In this document: one piece after another, positions 30,586 to 40,113 of the stretch
Position numbering within the stretch: position 1 is the stretch's first letter
Layout: each line of letters starts with the position of its first letter
Source of the DNA: an uncultured Pseudomonadota bacterium
GTDB taxonomy: Bacteria; Myxococcota_A; UBA796; JAFGLY01
Assembly (NCBI GenBank): GCA_937912125.1
Contig: CALDOK010000522.1
Span: 1 to 40,113, forward strand
DNA length: 40,113 nucleotides
Reading direction: 5' to 3'
Program-made: the position numbers and the translations under genes
The notes under the pieces: generated by a model
Seen by the model: only the letters and a program-made list of their open reading frames with translations
What the model was told of the DNA's origin: nothing
Databases searched by the model: none

Positions 30586-31980
30586 TCATCGCTCGTCCGG
30601 CCGGACCGCCGCCCGCATGTGACGGGGCAGCTCCGGCTCCCACCGGCGCCACAGCTCGGGCTGGTCGTGCTCCATGCACCAGGTGTGCAGCTCGCCGAAG
30701 GTGGCCTGCAGCATCCAAGCGTCGGGCCAGTCCATGACGGCGGCCCGGGTCCCGACCATCGGCAGGGGCTCGAAGCCGCAGCGGCCGGCCAGATCCACCT
30801 CGGCGGCGCTGCGAGGGGGCACCGCGATCAGCTCGGCGCCGCTGGTGTCGCAGCCGTGGGCCTCGAGGGCGGCCACGAAGTGCTCCAGCACCCTGGCATC
30901 CCAGGGGCGGTGGGTGGTCTTGCCAGCGGCGTAGTGCAGCTCCTTGGCGCCGGGGGAGCCCCAGCCGCGGGTCCACTGGAAGGGTGTGAGCTCCATGGCC
31001 ATGTTGATCTGCGGGGCACCAGGGACCGTGGGACGGTTGGCCCGGTAGAGGTGGAGGAACTGCCGCATGTCCCCCACCACCCGGGCGTCGCGCTGGTGGG
31101 CCAGCGCCCAGGCCAGCCGCGGCAGGCGCGCCTCGAGGGCCCGGCGCCCATCGGCGCCCGCCTCACCCTGGGTGTCGAGCCGTGCCAGGTAGCGCCCCAC
31201 GATGACCCGGCTCGCGGCGTAGTCCAGCCAGGACATCCGAGGCCGCAGCTCTGTGAGCGCCCCGCCGAACACCGGGTCCGGTCCGGCGGCGTCGCAGCGC
31301 TCGATCGCCCAGGCCGTGCGCTCGGCGTCGGGCATGGACAGGAAGTCGTCGGGGAAGGGGCCGAAGCAGGGGCGGCAGGACGCCCAGCGCTGGTACTGCG
31401 CCTGGTGGAGCTCCGCGGCCATCGTGGCGCCCACCGCCAGCTCCTCACAGCGGTCCATGCTGCCGCCAGCGGCCACATCCAGGGCCGCCACCACGCCGGG
31501 TAGCAACACCGCGAGCTGGTGATCATCGACGCTGTCCAGGTGCTGCCACAGGGCCCCGGGGCGGCCCTGGGCCACCAGCGGCTTCAGGCTGCCGTACAGA
31601 TCAAGGGCCTGGCTGGCGGTGATGGGCTGGGCCGCAGCCGTGGCTCGGGTGGGATCCCAGGTCATGGAGGCCTGAAGGGTCGCCGGCTCACCCAGCAGCA
31701 GGGTGCGGGCGCCTCGCAGTCGCGACCTGGCGCAGCGAGCGGCCGGCCCTCGGGCGCGCACCCTCTCGACCACACCGTCCGCACCCAGATCCAGCCTCAC
31801 CCAGGGGCCCTCGCCGGAGGCCACGCCCTGCTGCTCGAGGCAGCTGTCCACCAGCGGGCGCAGGGGAGCGAGCACCGCCTCGGCCTGAGCGGCGGTGGTC
31901 TCCCGGTTCTCAACGTGTAGCGCCGAGGGGACGAGCTTGGGGGCGCAGGCCAACAGGGCGACGAGGGTGAGGGCGAACAT
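30586..31980 (-). CDS. Lipoprotein of unknown function
   Basis: The ATG at 31980 starts a lipoprotein signal (MFALTLVALLACAPK), giving 464 residues. Residues about 30-95 have PLVDSCLEQQG ... WVRLDLGADGVVERVRARGP, which faintly resembles the AgmX/PglI type fold (Cys, then strand, dG turn, strand). The rest is helical with scattered Cys (WASCRPCFGPFPDDF; GCDTSGAELI) and no catalytic motif I know. It is divergent from the OmpA-family gene across a 207-base region. Placement in the envelope is supported by the lipobox only. Confidence 0.68.
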   Translation of the reverse strand: MFALTLVALLACAPKLVPSALHVENRETTAAQAEAVLAPLRPLVDSCLEQQGVASGEGPWVRLDLGADGVVERVRARGPAARCARSRLRGARTLLLGEPATLQASMTWDPTRATAAAQPITASQALDLYGSLKPLVAQGRPGALWQHLDSVDDHQLAVLLPGVVAALDVAAGGSMDRCEELAVGATMAAELHQAQYQRWASCRPCFGPFPDDFLSMPDAERTAWAIERCDAAGPDPVFGGALTELRPRMSWLDYAASRVIVGRYLARLDTQGEAGADGRRALEARLPRLAWALAHQRDARVVGDMRQFLHLYRANRPTVPGAPQINMAMELTPFQWTRGWGSPGAKELHYAAGKTTHRPWDARVLEHFVAALEAHGCDTSGAELIAVPPRSAAEVDLAGRCGFEPLPMVGTRAAVMDWPDAWMLQATFGELHTWCMEHDQPELWRRWEPELPRHMRAAVRPDER

Positions 31981-32187
31981 GGCAGGCTCCCCGGCTCCAG
32001 GCGCGGGACCCGACGTACGCCGCCGGGTTCCCTGGGGTGCTACCACCGAGCATAGCCCCGCCCCCGCAGCCGGGCCCCGACGACCCGGGAACGCTCGAGC
32101 CAGGACGGACTCGAGGGACCGGCGGAAGGGCTATGAGAGCGCGTAAGCTGGGGCCGCACACTTCGTTGTCCCGCACCGGAGGCCCCT

Positions 32188-32949
32188 ATGCTCACCCTGC
32201 TCGCCCTGTTCACGCTACACGCCTCCCAGGCCCTCGCCATCCCCTGCGCCGCCCACGTCGAGGGCGATCAGGTGTTGCTGGCCGACCCCATCGCCTTCAC
32301 GCCCCGCACCGCGGACCTCACCTCCGAGAGCGCAGGCCCGGTCCAGGGCGTCGCCTGCCTGCTCGAGGAACAACCCGCGCTGACCGTGCAGATCGAGGTC
32401 CACACCGACGCCCGGGGATCGGAGACCTACAACCTGCGGGCCAGCCAGGAGCGGGCCGACGCCCTGCGCGCCGCGCTGCTTGACCGCGGCGTGGCGGCAG
32501 ACCGGCTGACGGCCGTGGGCCGTGGGGAGTCCATGCCCGTGGAGCACGAAGACTGGGCCCAGAGCCAGGCCCTGAGCCGCCGCATCGAGCTGTGGATCGA
32601 TCCAGGGGCACGGCCACCCGCGCCGGTGATCGAGCCGCTGCCGGAGCCGGAGCCCATCCCCGTAGCGCCTCGCCCCACCGCCCCCAGCCTGTGCTCCACA
32701 CTGACCGGCCCGCCGGGTGGGATGCCCGAGCTACCGGGCGCCCGCCACTGTCACCCCACTGGCGCCGGCTGGGCCTGCGCCTTCGCCGAGCCCACCGCGA
32801 CCCTGGCCGGCCGGGTGCAGGCGTGCGTGGGCGGGCAGCGGGACGGTGAGGAGCTGTACGCGCCCTGGAGGGCCGGCACCCTGGCGGTGCTGAAGGATAC
32901 GGACACTCCCGGCTGGTCGGTGGTCAGCTACACACCCCACGGCCGATAG
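32188..32949 (+). CDS. OmpA-family peptidoglycan-associated protein
   Basis: 253 residues starting at an ATG preceded by GGAGG, with a signal peptide ending near QALA. The OmpA/MotB-type domain spans about 20-140: DPIAFTPRTADLTSESA, QIEVHTDARGSETYNLRASQERADALRAALLDRGVAADRLTAVGRGES. It includes the conserved TD...R...N...S..RA pattern for binding diaminopimelate of peptidoglycan. A Pro/Glu hinge (EPLPEPEPIPVAP) leads to a small Cys-containing C-terminal module (CSTLTGPPGGMPELPGARHC). It probably anchors the outer membrane or a surface complex to the cell wall. The next gene starts 12 bases later on the same strand, so an operon is likely despite unrelated roles. Confidence 0.88.
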   Translation: MLTLLALFTLHASQALAIPCAAHVEGDQVLLADPIAFTPRTADLTSESAGPVQGVACLLEEQPALTVQIEVHTDARGSETYNLRASQERADALRAALLDRGVAADRLTAVGRGESMPVEHEDWAQSQALSRRIELWIDPGARPPAPVIEPLPEPEPIPVAPRPTAPSLCSTLTGPPGGMPELPGARHCHPTGAGWACAFAEPTATLAGRVQACVGGQRDGEELYAPWRAGTLAVLKDTDTPGWSVVSYTPHGR

Positions 32950-32961
32950 GAGCGCCCATCC

Positions 32962-34080
32962 ATGGCCGACGACAAAGCCTTCAAGAACCTGATCAACGCC
33001 GAGAAGATCGCCGTCCTGGCCGAGCGCCTGGCCGGGGCGATCCCCGGCTTCGAGCGCGCGGCCTTCGAAGCCCGGGCCAACGAAGGGCTCGACGGCATGG
33101 AGCTCAAGGCCCGGGTGGCCCATGTCGCCGACGCCCTGCACCCCCACCTCGACCCGGACGTTCCCACCGCCATGGGCCAACTGCTCGCCAGCATGGGGCC
33201 GCCCCTGGTAGGCGCCGAGGGCGTCACGGGCAGCATCATGGACTGGCCCGTGCTGCACTGGGTGCAGGTCCACGGGGTGGATCACCCCCAGCACGCCCTG
33301 CCCACCCTGCGGGAGATGACCCGCCGCTTCAGCGCCGAGTTCGCGGTGCGCCCCCTGCTGGACCACGACCTGCAGGGCACCCTCGACGTGCTGGTGGGCT
33401 GGCTCGATCATCCCGACCTGCACGTGCGGCGCTGGCTCTCCGAAGGCACCCGCCCTCGCCTGCCCTGGGGCGGCAACATCAAGGCCCTGCAGCTCGACCC
33501 CCGACCCGCCTTGCCCATCCTCGAGGCCCTGCACCAGGACCCCCAGGAGTACGTGCGCCGCTCGGTGGCCAACCACCTCAACGACATCAGCAAGGACCAC
33601 CCCGACCTCGCCGTGCAGATCGCTGGTCGCTGGTGGAACCCAGCCAACAAGCAGACCACCAAGCTGGTCAAGCACGCCCTGCGGGGGCTCATCAAGGACG
33701 GCCACCCCGGTGCCCTGGCCATCCTGGGCTACGGCCCACCCACGGGGCTGGAGCTCGCGCTGCGCCTCGAGCCCGCCACCGTGGCCATCGGCTCGAAGTT
33801 GGCCATCCATGTGGCGCTGACCAACACCGGCGACCGGGAGCTGTCCCTGCTGCTGGACTACGCCGTGCACTACCGCCGCAAGAGCCCCGGGCTGTCCCGC
33901 AAGGTCTTCAAGTGGACCGAGCGGCGCCTCGCCCCAGGCCAGACCCTCGATCTCACCAAGAACCAGACCCTGCAGCATGTGAGCATCCGGCGCCTGTTCC
34001 CCGGTGAGCACCGGGTGGAGATCCTGGCCAACGGCCAGAGCATGGGGATGGCGAGCTTCGGGCTGGTGGACGAGGATTGA
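32962..34080 (+). CDS. alkC: AlkC-type DNA alkylation repair glycosylase
   Basis: 372 residues, GGAG before the ATG. The N-terminal part begins FKNLINAEKIAVLAERLAG and LDGMELKARVAHVADAL, characteristic of AlkC/AlkD HEAT-like glycosylases. HEAT helices run to about 265 with VRRWLSEGTRPRLPW and DPQEYVRRSVANHLNDISKDHPDL, the best conserved stretch. From about 275 to the end is an immunoglobulin-like beta domain (KLAIHVALTNTGDRELSLLL ... GEHRVEILANG), which distinguishes AlkC from AlkD. The family excises N3-methyladenine and related lesions without flipping the base. It is placed downstream of an OmpA-family gene, with no ada or other repair gene nearby. Confidence 0.85.
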   Translation: MADDKAFKNLINAEKIAVLAERLAGAIPGFERAAFEARANEGLDGMELKARVAHVADALHPHLDPDVPTAMGQLLASMGPPLVGAEGVTGSIMDWPVLHWVQVHGVDHPQHALPTLREMTRRFSAEFAVRPLLDHDLQGTLDVLVGWLDHPDLHVRRWLSEGTRPRLPWGGNIKALQLDPRPALPILEALHQDPQEYVRRSVANHLNDISKDHPDLAVQIAGRWWNPANKQTTKLVKHALRGLIKDGHPGALAILGYGPPTGLELALRLEPATVAIGSKLAIHVALTNTGDRELSLLLDYAVHYRRKSPGLSRKVFKWTERRLAPGQTLDLTKNQTLQHVSIRRLFPGEHRVEILANGQSMGMASFGLVDED

Positions 34081-34133
34081 AGGCGACCCACGCGCAGGGG
34101 TAGAGCGGTGCCGCGGCGGCTGCCCCCCGGGTC

Positions 34134-34157
34134 CCCGCCCAGCGAGCCCGGGGCGGG
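34134..34157 (+). terminator. GC-rich stem-loop between convergent genes
   Basis: CCCGCCC (34134-34140) and GGGCGGG (34151-34157) make a 7-bp stem with a 10-base loop, between the end of the AlkC gene and the end of the broken AgmX/PglI frame. No T-run follows. Position between convergent 3' ends is the main support. Confidence 0.35.
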
Positions 34158-34158
34158 C

Positions 34159-34604
34159 CTACTCCAGCGCGAAGAACAGGGGGTAGGTCAGGGTGACCAG
34201 CTCACCGTCGTCCGGCACGGGAAACTGGAAGCGCATGAAGCGACCGTGAGACAGCTCTCCACCTGCCCCTCCGCCATGGTGGTGGACTGGATGCTCGCCG
34301 ACGAGACTGTACCGTCGGGGGCGACCACCGCCTTGACCACGATCTTTCCCAACAGACAGGGGGCAACCAACAGGCGGTGCTGGTACCAGTGTCGCAGCTG
34401 GTTGGCGGGGCGCTTGACCACCCCCTCCACCTGCGCGCGCTCCAGGGCTCCCGCTACCCTGGGGGTGCCCAGCTCGAGGATCTCGCCACCGGTGCCCTTA
34501 GCGCCGAAATCCCCGCCGCCGGTGCCGTAGCCCGAGGCGCTACCTATCCCTGCGGCCCGGAGCCGCTCTGCCGGAGCCCCTCCCCCCGCAGCAGCAACCC
34601 GCAC
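34159..34604 (-). pseudogene. AgmX/PglI C-terminal domain gene broken by a frameshift
   Basis: The frame from 34604 encodes a Gly-rich lead-in (YGTGGGDFGAKGTGGEI) and then ALERAQVEGVVKRPANQL, RHWYQHRLLVAPCLLGKIVV and VVAPDGTVSSASIQSTTMAEGQVESCLT, a classic AgmX/PglI C-terminal domain. After VESCLT the frame drifts into non-family sequence and ends at 34188. Dropping into the next frame at about 34245 restores GRFMRFQFPVPDDGELVTLT and YPLFFALE, with a stop at 34159. One base appears to be missing. The upstream part of a normal gene (FHA or TonB-like region) is also absent; the repeat array starts there. Either a decayed gene or an assembly error at one base. Confidence 0.7.
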
Positions 34605-34624
34605 CGGGGAACGCCGCCGATTGC

Positions 34625-34811
34625 GCTCACATCACCACGAAGGGCCGGGGTGCCCGGCACTCCCCGGGTTGGTGGTGACCAGGGCGCGCTCACATCACCA
34701 CGAAGGGCCGGGGTGCCCAGCACACCACGGGTTGGTGGTGACCAGAGCGCGCTCACATCACCACGAAGGGCCGGGGTACCCGGCACTCCCCGGGTTGGTG
34801 GTGACCGGGTC

Positions 34812-34813
<2 letters not shown>
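34625..34813. repeat. Three tandem 63-bp palindromic repeats
   Basis: Copies begin at 34625, 34688 and 34751, an exact 63-base period. Each unit contains CTCACATCACCACGAAGG, then CCGGGG...CCCCGG and GTTGGTGGTGACC. The outer TCACCAC/GTGGTGA arms and the inner CCGGGG-TGCCCGGCACT-CCCCGG arms let each unit fold as a long hairpin. Copies 1 and 3 are nearly identical; copy 2 differs in the loop (CAGCACACCACGGG). The array overlaps the end of the symporter gene (stop at 34812) and abuts the broken AgmX/PglI gene. Because 63 is a multiple of three, all frames through it repeat; I do not consider it coding. Confidence 0.9.
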
Positions 34814-36086
<1,273 letters not shown>

Positions 36087-36169
36087 TGGCGGGCTCCAAC
36101 GCGAAAGGGCCGGTGTGGCCCCTAACCGGCCAAGCGGGCTGCGATAGACTGCGGGTGACCAAGGACCCC

Positions 36170-37366
36170 ATGCGCACCCTGCTCGACTCGATCCTGGCGC
36201 CCACGCCGCACATCACCTCCCGCAACCTGCGGGCCTACCAGCTCTTCGCCATCGGCCCCCTGGTGGCCGCGGTCATCCACGCCTCGGTGCTGGTGCTCTT
36301 CGCCTCGCTGGGGGTCACGGCGATGGCCGTGGCGAACGTGGCGAGCGTCGCCCTGTATCTGGTCATGTTCGCCCTGAACCGCAGAGGGCACCACATGGCG
36401 GTGGCGGTCCTGGCCGCCATCGAGCTGATGCTGCACCAGGTGGCCAGCGTGCACTTCGTGGGCTGGGACGCCGGGTTCCAGTACTACCTGATCGTCGCAG
36501 GGACCGTGGTGTTCTTCCTGCCGTCGGGCCGCACCCTCACCAAGCTGCTGGTGCTGCTGGCCACCGCGACCACCTTCCTGGCCCTGCTCTTCCTGGGAGG
36601 CGCCCCGGTCCACGCCCTGAACCCCACCGTGCTCGCCGTGCTGTCGGCGGTGAACATCGCCTCGGTCTTCGTACTGCTGGGGCTGTTCGCATGGACCTAT
36701 GTGCGCGCCGCAGAGGACGCCGAAGATCGCGCCGATGCCCAGCACCAGCGGGTGGTGGACCTGCTGCACAACATCCTGCCCGTCAGCATCGCTCAGCGCC
36801 TCGAGGACCGCCCCGGCATCATCGCCGACCGCTTCGACGACGCCACCATCCTGTTCGCTGACATCGTGGGCTTCACCCCCCTGGCCGAGCGCACGGATCC
36901 CGCCGATCTGGTGGCCCTGCTCGACGCAGTGTTCTCCGATCTCGACGATCTGGTGGTGGACCTGGCCCTCGAGAAGATCAAGACCATCGGCGACGCCTAC
37001 ATGGTGGCGGCGGGAGTGCCCGAGCACCGCCCGGACCACTGCCAAGCCATCGCGCGCTTCGCCCTGGGGGCCATGGACGTCATCGCGGCCCAGTCCGCCC
37101 AGCGTGGAGTGGACCTGCAGCTGCGCATCGGCATCCACCGAGGCCCCGTGGTGGCGGGGGTGATCGGCAAGAAGCGGCTGCTGTACGACCTGTGGGGCGA
37201 CACGGTCAACACGGCGGCCCGCATGGAGTCCCACGGCAAGCCCGGCGCCATCCAGGTCAGCGAGGCCGTGCGCGAGGCCCTGTGCGAGGACTTCGAGCTC
37301 GAGCATCGGGGTGCCATCGCGGTCAAGGGCAAAGGCTCCATGCAGACCTGGTGGCTGCGGGGCTGA
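36170..37366 (+). CDS. Class III adenylate cyclase, membrane-anchored
   Basis: The ATG at 36170 gives 398 residues; the frame upstream lacks protein-like sequence. Six transmembrane helices span about 24-178, then a coiled-coil-like linker (EDAEDRADAQHQRVVDLLHNILP), then the cyclase domain 218-398. Metal aspartates are D231 (ILFADIVGF) and D275 (KTIGDAYM). The purine-selecting pair is K271 and D340 (LLYDLWGDTVNTAARM), the ATP-type combination, with N347 and R351 for the transition state. So it should make cAMP. The six-helix N-terminal sensor is of an unassigned type. The RNB-nuclease gene follows 51 bases later on the same strand. Confidence 0.92.
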   Translation: MRTLLDSILAPTPHITSRNLRAYQLFAIGPLVAAVIHASVLVLFASLGVTAMAVANVASVALYLVMFALNRRGHHMAVAVLAAIELMLHQVASVHFVGWDAGFQYYLIVAGTVVFFLPSGRTLTKLLVLLATATTFLALLFLGGAPVHALNPTVLAVLSAVNIASVFVLLGLFAWTYVRAAEDAEDRADAQHQRVVDLLHNILPVSIAQRLEDRPGIIADRFDDATILFADIVGFTPLAERTDPADLVALLDAVFSDLDDLVVDLALEKIKTIGDAYMVAAGVPEHRPDHCQAIARFALGAMDVIAAQSAQRGVDLQLRIGIHRGPVVAGVIGKKRLLYDLWGDTVNTAARMESHGKPGAIQVSEAVREALCEDFELEHRGAIAVKGKGSMQTWWLRG

Positions 37367-37417
37367 AACCGGGGGCCACCCGCTGGCCCCGAGCCCTCAG
37401 CGGCGCTAGCTGGCCCC

Positions 37418-39961
37418 ATGGCAAAGACCGACATCATCCAGACCATCCTGCAGGCCTGCGACGGCGAGCTGCAGAACCTGAAGGGCCAAGCCCTGAATGA
37501 CAGCTGCTGGGCAGGCGAGTGCTGGCTGCGCAGCGACGAGCAGGACCATGCCCAGGCGGTCGCCTTCTACGAAGAGCTGGCCGAGGGCGAGACCGGGCTC
37601 GAGGTGTTCCTGCAGGCGGTGATCATCGATCCCGGCCTGCCCTCCCACCGGCACCTGCCCATCCTCAAGGCGGCCGAGCGGCCCAGCGACGTGGTGCAGA
37701 TGCGCCTCGAGGAGCCCGGACGCGTGGTGGTCCGGGTCCGGCACCAGCCTCTGAACCTCGGCGTCAAGCGCAACCGACTGCCCAAGCTGCAGCAGGCCCT
37801 GGCGCCGCTGCAGGTGGAGGCCGTGCCCCTGGGGCCCTGCCTGGACGCCAAGGAACTGGACAACAACGCCGCCCTGCACGCCTTCCTGGCCCCCTTCTTC
37901 GCCAGCGTGCCAGGGCTGGAGCTGGACGCCATCCACTACCACAAGGCCGACCCGCGGCGTCAGGCCCTGCGCCTGCTGGTGGACGCCCCCGATCTGTCTC
38001 CGGTGGCCCTGCTGCGCCTGGCTCGCTCCATCCGCGACCGCAGCGACCTGGAGGTGGATCTGCAGCACCGCATCGCTCCCCGGCGGGCTCAGGACGCGGT
38101 CTACGAAGCCCTCGCGGCCCTGGGCGGCCTCCAGAGCTACGGCACCTCCTGGGACGAGCGCCTCGGGGGCGTCACCTGCATCGTGGACGCCGATCTGTCC
38201 CGCCGCGAGGCCATGGACCGCTTCGTGAAGCGGCAGCGAGAGGCCCTGGGCATCCCAGTGGCCTACGTCTTCGACACCCAGCGCAGCCTGGCCGTGGACC
38301 GCATCGCCCAGGCCTTCCCCGAGCGCGGGATCCTCACCTGGATCCGCCACGCCGGCGAGCAGCTGTACACCGTCGAAGGCATGATCCCCCAGGAAGACCA
38401 CAAGGTCCTCGAGGACTGGTCGGACGAGCTCGAGAAGACCTGGGGCGTGCAGGTGATCATCGAGGAGCCCTTCCTGCGGGCCCCGGACTTGCGCCACCTC
38501 AACCGGCTGGGGTCCGACGAGGAGTCCATCGCCCTGCGCTTCAACCGTCCGCGAACCTTCCCCCCAGTGGTCCTGGAGCAGACCCGCGCCCTGGTCGATG
38601 GCTTCGACCCCTCCGCGGTCCTGGCCCAGGACCCGTCCCGGCGGGACATCCGGGACACCGTGGTGATCTCCATCGATCCCGCCCGCACCCAGGACCTGGA
38701 CGACGCCCTGTCCATCGAGCAACCCGAGCCCGGGATCTTCGAGGTCGGCGTACACATCGCCGACGTCAGCCCCTTCGTGCCCCAGGACAGCCCGCTGGAC
38801 GTGGAGGGCCTCAAGCGCGGCTTCACCACCTACCTGCTCGACGGCGAGATCCCCGTGCTGCCCAAGGACCTGGCCAACCAGCTGTGCAGCCTGCACGGCG
38901 GGCAGGACTCCCTGGCCATGTCCCTGTTCGTTCGCCTGGACGATCAGGCCCAGGTCCAGGGCTTCCGCATCGAGCGCACGCTGATGCACAACCACCACCG
39001 GCTGAACTACAGCGAGGCCCAGGCCATCCTGGATGCCCCCGTCCACGGGCCCGGTGCCCACCCCACCGCGCCCCGCCTGCATGCCCTGAACGGCCTGGCC
39101 GTGAAGCTGCGGGCAACCCGCAAGGCCCAGGGCAGCCTGGACCTGAACCTCGAGCCCGACCCCGAGACCCCCAGCCACCAGCTGATCGAAGAGTTCATGC
39201 TGCTGGCCAACGAGTGCGTGGCCCGGTTTCTCAAGGCCGAGCACCCCACCCAGCTGTGCCTGTACCGCACTCACCCCCACGTGCCCGACGTGAACTGGGG
39301 GCCCCTGCAGCAGGTGGCCGAGCACCTGCGCTGCCCGGTGCGGGTCAAGGACCAAGCCACCATGCAGCAGGCCCTCGAGGCCCTGGCCGGCACCCCGGGC
39401 TTCGAGGTCTTCCGCTTCCACGTGGGGCAGCTGCTCGAGAAGGCCACCTACCACTTCGAGCAGCTGGGTCACGGCGCCCTGGCCAAGCTGCACTACGCCC
39501 ACTTCACCTCCCCCATCCGCCGCTACAGCGACCTGATCGTACACCGGCTGATCCTCGACGCCCTGTACAAAGACCAACGCGGGGGCACGTCCAGCTACAC
39601 CCGCGACCAGCTGATCCCCATCCAGGACCACCTCAACGCCATGGAGATCCGGGTGGACGCGGCCAGCTACGAGAGCCACAAGCTGGCCGAGCTGCGGCGC
39701 TACGACCGCCCGGGCATCCAGCTCGAGGGGCGCATCGTTGGCCTGATGCGGGGGCGGCTGTACGTCAACGTCGAACAGACGGACCTGCGCATCACCGTGC
39801 CCTACCGCGAAGCCAAGCCACGCAACGATCCCATGCCCGTGCGCGTCACCGACCGCGAGACCGGCATCAGCTTCGCCCTGGGCCAGACCGTGCAGGCCCG
39901 AGGGCTGGGGGTGGACTGGCAGCGCAAGTCCATCAAGGCGCGGGTGGTGTCAGCGGGGTGA
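37418..39961 (+). CDS. rnr: RNB-family 3'-5' exoribonuclease (RNase R/II-like) with unusual N-terminal half
   Basis: 847 residues. The catalytic RNB domain runs from about 410 to 750: SIDPARTQDLDDALS (D420, D426, D428, D429, the metal-binding acids), VGVHIADVSPFV, the HNHHRLNYSEAQ region, and the hallmark HFTSPIRRYSDL (695-706). A short S1-like OB fold closes the protein (VNVEQTDLRITVPYREA). The first 400 residues do not look like the winged-helix plus two cold-shock domains of RNase R. They contain alternating strands and helices (VVQMRLEEPGRVVVRVRH; ALRLLVDAPDLSPVALLRLARSI; GVTCIVDADLSRREAMDRFV) that may be several small alpha/beta RNA-binding modules. It degrades RNA from the 3' end; the symbol is given on the RNB domain only. 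Confidence 0.88.
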   Translation: MAKTDIIQTILQACDGELQNLKGQALNDSCWAGECWLRSDEQDHAQAVAFYEELAEGETGLEVFLQAVIIDPGLPSHRHLPILKAAERPSDVVQMRLEEPGRVVVRVRHQPLNLGVKRNRLPKLQQALAPLQVEAVPLGPCLDAKELDNNAALHAFLAPFFASVPGLELDAIHYHKADPRRQALRLLVDAPDLSPVALLRLARSIRDRSDLEVDLQHRIAPRRAQDAVYEALAALGGLQSYGTSWDERLGGVTCIVDADLSRREAMDRFVKRQREALGIPVAYVFDTQRSLAVDRIAQAFPERGILTWIRHAGEQLYTVEGMIPQEDHKVLEDWSDELEKTWGVQVIIEEPFLRAPDLRHLNRLGSDEESIALRFNRPRTFPPVVLEQTRALVDGFDPSAVLAQDPSRRDIRDTVVISIDPARTQDLDDALSIEQPEPGIFEVGVHIADVSPFVPQDSPLDVEGLKRGFTTYLLDGEIPVLPKDLANQLCSLHGGQDSLAMSLFVRLDDQAQVQGFRIERTLMHNHHRLNYSEAQAILDAPVHGPGAHPTAPRLHALNGLAVKLRATRKAQGSLDLNLEPDPETPSHQLIEEFMLLANECVARFLKAEHPTQLCLYRTHPHVPDVNWGPLQQVAEHLRCPVRVKDQATMQQALEALAGTPGFEVFRFHVGQLLEKATYHFEQLGHGALAKLHYAHFTSPIRRYSDLIVHRLILDALYKDQRGGTSSYTRDQLIPIQDHLNAMEIRVDAASYESHKLAELRRYDRPGIQLEGRIVGLMRGRLYVNVEQTDLRITVPYREAKPRNDPMPVRVTDRETGISFALGQTVQARGLGVDWQRKSIKARVVSAG

Positions 39962-39998
39962 CCTCGCCTCGGCTATCGTTCTCTCATTGGAGGTCCCC

Positions 39999-40113
<115 letters not shown>

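Noticed and set aside
34544..34786. 80-residue minus-strand protein with 21-residue repeats
   Set aside because: It is the translation of the 63-bp repeat; any frame would repeat, and no start signal or family supports it.

Overview
The window is high-GC throughout, with G/C-rich third codon positions that produce long antisense shadow frames. It most resembles Myxococcota (former Deltaproteobacteria). The indicators are a MYXO-CTERM type C-terminal anchor behind a Cys/Asp metal-binding motif (25938-28529 -), AgmX/PglI-type TonB-like C-terminal domains (8989-10014 - and a broken copy at 34159-34604 -), many envelope lipoproteins with Asp/Thr-rich stalks, a CehA/McbA-type PHP lipoprotein, and class III cyclase signalling. 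Assignment is from protein style only; there is no rRNA or tRNA gene in the window.

Layout. 1-84: short tandem repeats. 140-2213: signal peptidase I (-) divergent from a secreted DUF4424/YARHG-like protein (+). 2216-2560: remains of an IS3-type OrfA. 2638-3090: small unknown protein. 3106-5967 (-): an operon of three paralogous twin-arginine-like lipoproteins followed by a radical SAM/SPASM enzyme, the most unusual locus here. 6193-10718 (-): PHP-domain lipoprotein and two coupled secreted Sel1/ExbD-like/TonB-like proteins. 10758-13426 (-): two-domain VOC protein and a GH2 glycosidase. 13557-15841 (+): small membrane protein, a structured leader, and a MATE exporter. 16047-17060 (+): anchored protein with an Asp-rich tail. 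17054-21360 (-): ptb-buk-ferredoxin and an alpha/beta-hydrolase lipoprotein. 21510-21980 (+): nucleotidyltransferase-like protein. 21984-24503 (-): tryptophanase, a 46-codon secreted-type ORF, and a membrane protein. 24569-28529 (-): trypsin-like protease and a MYXO-CTERM propeller protein. 28838-29677 (+): outer-membrane-type protein. 29723-31980 (-): MBL-fold hydrolase and a lipoprotein. 32188-34080 (+): OmpA-family protein and AlkC-type DNA glycosylase. 34159-34813: broken AgmX/PglI gene and a 3 x 63-bp repeat array. 34812-36086 (-): dicarboxylate/amino-acid symporter. 36170-39961 (+): adenylate cyclase and an RNB-family exoribonuclease. 39999-end: start of a lipoprotein.

Together the genes give a picture of an envelope-rich bacterium able to ferment amino acids. 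Tryptophanase releases pyruvate, indole and ammonia; Ptb/Buk convert acyl-CoA to acid with ATP gain; a small ferredoxin sits beside them; a dicarboxylate/amino-acid symporter could supply substrates. In the radical SAM locus, twin-arginine signals would allow cytoplasmic modification and folding of the three lipoproteins before export. That is inference from gene order and motifs; no product is known.
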